64,000 nt of DNA from Curvibacter gracilis ATCC BAA-807 (GTDB lineage Bacteria; Pseudomonadota; Gammaproteobacteria; Burkholderiales; Burkholderiaceae_C): positions 19,461 to 83,460 of the forward strand of contig NZ_JADZ01000029.1 in assembly GCF_000518645.1 (NCBI RefSeq), given 5' to 3'. The notes below the pieces were generated by a model, which was not told the DNA's origin, ran no database searches, and saw nothing but the letters and a program-made list of their open reading frames with translations. The position numbers and the translations under genes were made by a program. This document shows, piece by piece, positions 59,478 to 64,000 of this stretch; the stretch's first letter is position 1; each line of letters opens with the position of its first letter.

Positions 59478-60314
59478 ATGTCACTGATCATCTTCTCGCA
59501 CGCCAACAGCTTTCCGGCCGGTACCTACCAGGTCTTGTTCAAGCAACTGCGGCAACGCGGCTTCAAGGTCAAGGCCCTGGAGCAGTTCGGGCACGACGAG
59601 CGCTACCCCGTCACCAGCAACTGGCCGCACCTGGTGCAGCAACTGGCCGACTTTGCCGAGCGCGAAATCACCAAGGCCGGTGAACCGGCCTTTCTGGTCG
59701 GCCATTCGCTGGGCGGCTTCCTGAGCGTGATGGCCGCGGCCCGGCACCCCAAACTGGGGGGCCATGGCGTGAAGGGCGTGCTGCTGATCGACTCGCCGCT
59801 GCTGGGCGGCTGGCGCGCCAATGCGCTGGGCGTGATCAAGCAGACCCAGCTGGTGGGTTCGGTGTCGCCCGGCAAGATCAGCCGACGCCGCCGCAACGCC
59901 TGGGCCAGCGCCGAAGAAGCCCTGGCCCACTTCGAGCACAAGAAGGCCTTTGCCCGTTGGGATCCGCAGGTGCTGCAGGACTACATCACCCACGGCACCC
60001 GCGACGAAGACGGCCCCCAAGGCCCACGCCGCGTGCTGTGCTTTGACCGCGACGTGGAAACCGCGATCTACAACACCCTGCCGCACAACCTGGATGGCCT
60101 GCTGGCCCGCCACCCCCTGCGCTGCCCCGCCGCCTTCATCGGCGGCCTGGCCTCGCAAGAGATGCAGCAGGTGGGCATGACCATGACCGAAAAAGTGGTC
60201 AAGGGCCGCATCATGATGCTCGACGGCAGCCACCTCTTCCCCATGGAAAAGCCCCTGGCCACCGCCGCCGCCATCGAGGCCAGCCTGCGCAACCTCGAAA
60301 CCGCCAAGGCCTGA
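59478..60314 (+). CDS. Alpha/beta hydrolase
   Basis: 278-residue alpha/beta-hydrolase-fold protein. The nucleophile elbow is FLVGHSLGGFLS (Ser), the start is MSLIIFSHANSFPAGTYQVL (HAN oxyanion region), and the C-terminal catalytic His is probably in LDGSHLFPME. The frame is open upstream but overlaps the protease gene, so the ATG at the start of the fold is used. Substrate unknown; probably co-transcribed with mutS and the protease. Confidence 0.9.
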   Translation: MSLIIFSHANSFPAGTYQVLFKQLRQRGFKVKALEQFGHDERYPVTSNWPHLVQQLADFAEREITKAGEPAFLVGHSLGGFLSVMAAARHPKLGGHGVKGVLLIDSPLLGGWRANALGVIKQTQLVGSVSPGKISRRRRNAWASAEEALAHFEHKKAFARWDPQVLQDYITHGTRDEDGPQGPRRVLCFDRDVETAIYNTLPHNLDGLLARHPLRCPAAFIGGLASQEMQQVGMTMTEKVVKGRIMMLDGSHLFPMEKPLATAAAIEASLRNLETAKA

Positions 60315-60479
60315 GACACGGAGGTCAGGCCGACACCTGACGGCCCTCGGGACCCAGAAACCGAAACGAAGTGAGTGAACGCGGGGACCGCCAGGCCCCC
60401 TTGCGACTCCAACAGACCTGCAACGAAGGCGGGCTGCGTCCCCCTCCCCGCTTCAGCAGGTCCAAAACGAAGCAGTCAG

Positions 60480-60565
60480 CCCGCCGCCGGGCCGCCCCAA
60501 GGCGGCCTGCGGCCCCCTCGGGGGGCAGGGAGTGACACGAAGTGCACGACCGTGGGGGCCAACAG
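60480..60565. repeat. GC-rich interspersed intergenic repeat, comamonad type
   Basis: Between the convergent hydrolase and uppP genes lies a palindromic segment: CCGCC...GGCGG with CCAAGGCGGCC, then GGCCCCCTCGGGGGGC, then CAGGGAGTGACACGAAGTGC and a run of G/C. I recall similar sequences in many intergenic regions of Comamonadaceae genomes. It probably works as a REP-like, terminator-like element. Copy number cannot be judged from this window. Confidence 0.55.
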
Positions 60566-60566
60566 G

Positions 60567-61391
60567 TCATGCGGCCCAGTGCACCAAGCCACTCCACGCG
60601 GTGGCGAGCACCACGATGCCAAAGGCGATGCGGTACCACGCAAAGACCACAAAGCTGTGGGTGCTGATGTAGCGCAGCAACCAGCGCACGCACAGCCAGG
60701 CGCTCACAAACGAGAACAGCAGGCCCACGCCAAACAAGGGCAGGTCGGCCACGGACAGCAACGCACGCTCTTTGTAGAGGCTGTACACCCCGGCCCCGAT
60801 CAGCGTCGGGATGGCCAGGAAGAACGAGAAATCGGTGGCCGCCTTGCGGCTCAGGCCCAGCAACATGCCGCCGATGATGGTGGCGCCGCTGCGGCTGGTG
60901 CCCGGCACCATGGCCAGGCACTGCACCAGGCCCACCTTGAGGGCATCGATGGCCGTCATGCTGTCGACGTTCTGCACGTGAGCGTCGCTTTGCGGACGCC
61001 GCTCGGCCCACAGAATCACCAGCCCGCCCAGGATGAAGGTGCTGGCCACCACCTCGGGTGTGAACAGGTGGGCCTTGATGAACTTGCCGAACAGCAGGCC
61101 CAGCACCACCGCCGGCAAGAAGCCCACCAGCACGTTGAAGGCGAACAAACGGGCCCGCATGGACACTGGCAGCGCGGCCACGGTGTCACGGATTTTTTGC
61201 CAGTACACCATCACCACCGCAAAGATGGCGCCGGTCTGGATCGCGATATCGAACACCTTGGCCTTGTCGTCGTCCATGCCCAGCAGGGCTCCGGCCAGGA
61301 TCAGATGGCCGGTTGACGAGATCGGCAGAAACTCGGTCAAGCCTTCTACCACCCCCATGATGGCCGCCTTGGTCAGCAACACGATATCCAC
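60567..61391 (-). CDS. uppP: Undecaprenyl-diphosphatase
   Basis: Recycles undecaprenyl pyrophosphate for cell-wall synthesis; its loss sensitises to bacitracin. The 274-residue membrane protein has eight or so helices and both catalytic motifs: [17 protein letters not shown] near the N terminus and [11 protein letters not shown] in the middle. Length is normal. The GC-rich repeat is just downstream. Confidence 0.95.
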   Translation of the reverse strand: MDIVLLTKAAIMGVVEGLTEFLPISSTGHLILAGALLGMDDDKAKVFDIAIQTGAIFAVVMVYWQKIRDTVAALPVSMRARLFAFNVLVGFLPAVVLGLLFGKFIKAHLFTPEVVASTFILGGLVILWAERRPQSDAHVQNVDSMTAIDALKVGLVQCLAMVPGTSRSGATIIGGMLLGLSRKAATDFSFFLAIPTLIGAGVYSLYKERALLSVADLPLFGVGLLFSFVSAWLCVRWLLRYISTHSFVVFAWYRIAFGIVVLATAWSGLVHWAA

Positions 61392-61873
61392 GAATTTCCC
61401 TTTCAGTGCAGCCTGAAATTATCGCCGCAGTGCAGCATGAATCCACGGGCGGTCGGCTCACCTCACCTTCTTATACTTGCACAAGGTTACAAACAAAGCG
61501 GTTCGATGGGCCGTCCCCGGCCCTTTCAGGCTGACAGAGCGCCTCACACCCCGGACGCCCCATCGGCGCCGCATCTGGCCTCTTGAAAGGCAATCCCCGT
61601 CGGAACGGGCCCAAGGGCAAGCCAGCCCCCAGGCAGCGCTGACGCCAACCAGGCTGCGGCCCTGCTGCCTGCTTGGCCCAGGCCTTCTGCATCAGGGTGC
61701 AGGGGCATCCCGAGGGGCGCCTGTTCTCTGCGCCCCTTCGCCCCTTCAGCCAACAAAGCCTCCAGGTCTTGGTGGCGCGCCGAACCGTCGAGGCGCCGGG
61801 CTGGCCCCGGCTCCATCGACGCCATGGCACAACGCCGCGAAGGCTGAAATGGCAAGGCAGCAGTTTGATGTTC
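61392..61873. other. Intergenic region without recognisable gene
   Basis: About 480 bases between uppP and the IPTL-type protein gene, both on the minus strand. Short open frames occur on both strands, but none has a recognisable domain, ribosome site or codon bias. It must hold the uppP promoter near 61450; I found no convincing match. No RNA gene is seen. Confidence 0.6.
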
Positions 61874-64000
61874 TCAAGGCAGCTGGTGTTGCGCCCTGGC
61901 CGACGGTTTCCGATGCCGTTTGCGGCCCCTTGACGCTGCGCCCAGCAGCCCCAGACTCAGCGCCAGCCCCACACAGCCCCACTCGCTCAGGGTGGGTACC
62001 GCGGTGACCGCCGCGGCGGCAGGCGGTACAAACTGGCCTTGCACCGGGCTGCCTGCAGGCTGGCCCCCCAGGCTGCCAGACACCGTGTACGTGCCCGGCG
62101 TGCTTGCCCTCAGGGTGACCGAACAACTGCCTGCATCGGCCCCCGTGGTCGCCGTGCTGCAGCTGGTGGCGCTGAGGCTGGCCCCGGCCGCAGGCGGGCT
62201 GAAGGTGAACAGCGTCGACACATCGGCCTGCACGTTGTCGAAAGCGTCCCGCGCCGTGATGGTCACGGTGTGCGTGTCCACACCATCGGCCTGCTTGCTG
62301 CCAGGGCTGATGGTGATCACCGAGTTGGCCGCAACCGCCGGCCCGGCCACAAACTGCGCCGCCGCCTGCCCCCCGGCCGGGTTGCCCACCGGCACCCCAC
62401 CGGCCTGGGCGATCACGGTGAACCAGCCTGCCAGCGTCGAACTCAGCGTGACCGAACAGCTGCCCGCCTGGGCACCGCTGGTAGCCGTGGTGCAGGTGCC
62501 TGCACTCAAGGCCGTCCACTGATTCGCCGCCTTGGCGTTCACGGGCAGCTTCCTCGACCGTGCACCCAGGGCGCGGGTCCCGCCCCCTTCGCGCCATGAG
62601 AACGCAAAGGTCTGCGGCTGCCAGGTGTTCAGGTTGCCGTTGCTGTCATAGGCAGTGGCCGTGATGGTGTAGGTGTCCACGCCATTGGCCATCTTGGTCG
62701 CACCGGTCAGCGTGATGTTGACACGCGACTGCCCGGCATCCATGCCTGAGGCCACGAACACCGCCGTGACCGGGTTGGTACCCCCGAGGTTGGCGCCGCC
62801 CAAGGTCGCGGTCACGCTGTAGCTGCCCGCCGTGGTCGCCTTCAGCGTCACTGAGCAGGTGCCCGCCGTGGGACCCGTGAGCACGGTGTTGCAGCTGGCT
62901 GCACTCAGGCTGGCTCCGGCGCCGGGATCGCTGAAGTTGAAGCTGATGGCGCTGCTGGTATTCAGATTGCCCTGGGCATCCAGCGCGCTCGCCGTGATGG
63001 TGTAGGCATCCACCCCATTGGCCAGCTTGGGCCCGGCACTGATGTTCAACCGTGCCGAGCCCGCTGTCACGGCCCCAGCCACAAACACACCGACCACCGG
63101 ATTCGTTCCACCCACCTGAGTGCCCCCGACGGTGACCACCACGCTGTAGCTGCCCGCCGTGGTCGCTGTCATCGTCACCGAGCAGGTGCCGGCACTGGCC
63201 CCCGTCGTGGCCGTGGCGCAGCTGGCTGCACTCAGGCTGGCACCCGCACCCGGCGCACTGAAGCTGAACGTGGTCGCTGCAGCCGTGTTCAGGTTGCCAT
63301 TGGCATCCAGGGCACTGGCGGTGATGGTGTAGGCGTCCACACCATTGGCCGTCTTGGGGCCCTGGCTGATCGCCACCCGTGAGCTGCCCGCCGTGGCAGC
63401 ACCAGCCACAAACACGCCCGTCACCGGGTTGGCGCCCCCCACGTTGCTGCCACCCAAGGTGGCCGTCACGCTGTAGCTGCCCGCCGCAGTGGCGCTCAGG
63501 GTCACCGAACAGGTGCCTGGTGCGGCGCCCGAGGTGCCAGTCTCACACGCGGCAGCGCTCAGGCTGGCTCCCACGCCAGGGGCGCTGAAGCTGAACGAAA
63601 TACCGCTCGCACTGCTCACGTTGCCCTGGGCATCCAGGGCCGTGGCCGTGATGGTGTAGGCATCCACCCCATTGGCCAGCTTGGGGCCCTGGCTGATCGC
63701 CACCGTCGAGCTGCCCGCCGTGGCCGCGCCGGCCACAAACACAGCGCTCACCGGATTCGTAATGCCGCCCACCGGCGTGGCGCCGATGCTGGCCGTGATG
63801 GCATAGCTGCCCGCCACCGTGGCTGTGAGCGTCACCGAGCAGGTGCCGGCACTGGCCCCCGTCGTGGCCGTGGCGCAGCTGGCCGCACTCAGGCTGGCAC
63901 CCGCACCCGGCGCACTGAAGCTGAACGTGGTCGCAGCTGCCGTGTTCAGATTGCCATTGGCATCCAGGGCACTGGCGGTGATGGTGTAGGCGTCCACACC
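61874..64000 (-). CDS. Partial exported tandem Ig-like repeat protein with IPTL-type C-terminal sorting signal
   Basis: Only the last 707 or so residues lie in the window; the start is beyond the right edge. Six or more repeats of about 108 residues follow each other, each with ANGVDAYTITASALDA, FSFSAPGAGASLSAASC and AGTCSVTL blocks and ending in a VFVA-type strand. Two Cys per repeat suggest disulfides. The C terminus has VPTLSEWGCVGLALSLGLLGAASRGRKRHRK, an IPTL/PEP-CTERM-like sorting signal (Pro-Thr-Leu-Ser-Glu-Trp, helix, basic tail). Probably anchored to or released from the envelope by an exosortase-type enzyme; function unknown. Confidence 0.88.
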   Translation of the reverse strand, partial: GVDAYTITASALDANGNLNTAAATTFSFSAPGAGASLSAASCATATTGASAGTCSVTLTATVAGSYAITASIGATPVGGITNPVSAVFVAGAATAGSSTVAISQGPKLANGVDAYTITATALDAQGNVSSASGISFSFSAPGVGASLSAAACETGTSGAAPGTCSVTLSATAAGSYSVTATLGGSNVGGANPVTGVFVAGAATAGSSRVAISQGPKTANGVDAYTITASALDANGNLNTAAATTFSFSAPGAGASLSAASCATATTGASAGTCSVTMTATTAGSYSVVVTVGGTQVGGTNPVVGVFVAGAVTAGSARLNISAGPKLANGVDAYTITASALDAQGNLNTSSAISFNFSDPGAGASLSAASCNTVLTGPTAGTCSVTLKATTAGSYSVTATLGGANLGGTNPVTAVFVASGMDAGQSRVNITLTGATKMANGVDTYTITATAYDSNGNLNTWQPQTFAFSWREGGGTRALGARSRKLPVNAKAANQWTALSAGTCTTATSGAQAGSCSVTLSSTLAGWFTVIAQAGGVPVGNPAGGQAAAQFVAGPAVAANSVITISPGSKQADGVDTHTVTITARDAFDNVQADVSTLFTFSPPAAGASLSATSCSTATTGADAGSCSVTLRASTPGTYTVSGSLGGQPAGSPVQGQFVPPAAAAVTAVPTLSEWGCVGLALSLGLLGAASRGRKRHRKPSARAQHQLP
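62625..64000 (-). repeat. Tandem repeats of about 327 bases coding for Ig-like units
   Basis: The unit pattern recurs every 320-330 bases; blocks near 63180-63342 and 63838-64000 are almost identical over about 160 bases and lie two units (657 bases) apart. The units between them are less similar. This A-B-A pattern indicates recent duplication or gene conversion. Confidence 0.8.

Noticed and set aside
61477..62007. Plus-strand frame spanning the uppP downstream gap
   Set aside because: Overlaps the antisense of the IPTL-type gene, Pro/Arg-rich shadow composition and no domain.

Overview
The window is a high-GC chromosomal segment from a betaproteobacterium, most likely of the order Burkholderiales (Comamonadaceae/Sphaerotilaceae-like). 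This rests on gene order (tpiA-secG-tRNA-Leu-nuoA-N, suhB/trmJ/cysE, darP-mogA next to pmbA), on the protein families, and on a GC-rich intergenic repeat that I recall from comamonad genomes. No species call is possible from the sequence alone. There are no rRNA genes, CRISPR arrays, transposases or prophage genes; most of the window is core chromosome.

Layout. 1-9.5 kb: respiratory complex I operon (nuoA to nuoK on the minus strand, continuing off the left edge) behind a tRNA-Leu(GAG). 9.6-15.7 kb: secG, tpiA, a quinone oxidoreductase, pnp and rpsO, with structured RNA between the last two, and an aminotransferase. 15.8-20 kb: a small exported protein, an orphan amino-acid-type binding protein, an Hsp20, an HTH-receiver regulator and tsaD. 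20-36.2 kb: a nitrate/nitrite assimilation island. It holds an ABC nitrate transporter (nrtA, nrtB, ATPase), an MFS nitrate carrier, a membrane-anchored PP2C phosphatase/Ser-Thr kinase fusion, nirB, a periplasmic tandem P-box protein, nirD, nasA, a YbiB/TrpD2 homologue, the siroheme enzyme cobA and a cytoplasmic P-box/chemoreceptor-tip protein. 36.3-42 kb: an AraC regulator divergent from an acyl-CoA dehydrogenase, two small membrane proteins, a BaiN-type flavoprotein, rpsU and yqeY. 42-50 kb: a FecR/DUF6600-type protein with a Gln-rich tail, pmbA, darP, mogA, cysE, trmJ and suhB. 49.6-55.6 kb: a giant hybrid histidine kinase with an HD-GYP response regulator. 56-61.4 kb: mutS, an Anbu proteasome-like protease, an alpha/beta hydrolase and uppP. 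61.9 kb to the right edge: a partial exported tandem-repeat protein with an IPTL-type C-terminal sorting signal.

The most interesting part is control of the nitrate island. Three transcription units (nrtA, the MFS carrier, nirB) each carry the same cassette: a sigma-54 -24/-12 promoter, then a leader with two hexaloop hairpins (loops mostly AAAGGC), then an intrinsic terminator whose 5' arm is shared with the second hairpin. This is the architecture bound by ANTAR antiterminators such as NasR/NasT and EutV, but no ANTAR protein is encoded here. A fourth sigma-54 promoter without an attenuator precedes the soluble P-box/chemoreceptor-tip protein, and a second, exported P-box protein lies between nirB and nirD. 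The island therefore combines nitrogen control (sigma-54/NtrC), predicted nitrate control (RNA attenuation) and two unusual NarX-like nitrate-box proteins of unknown output.

Coordinates of short motifs were counted by eye and may be off by one or two bases.
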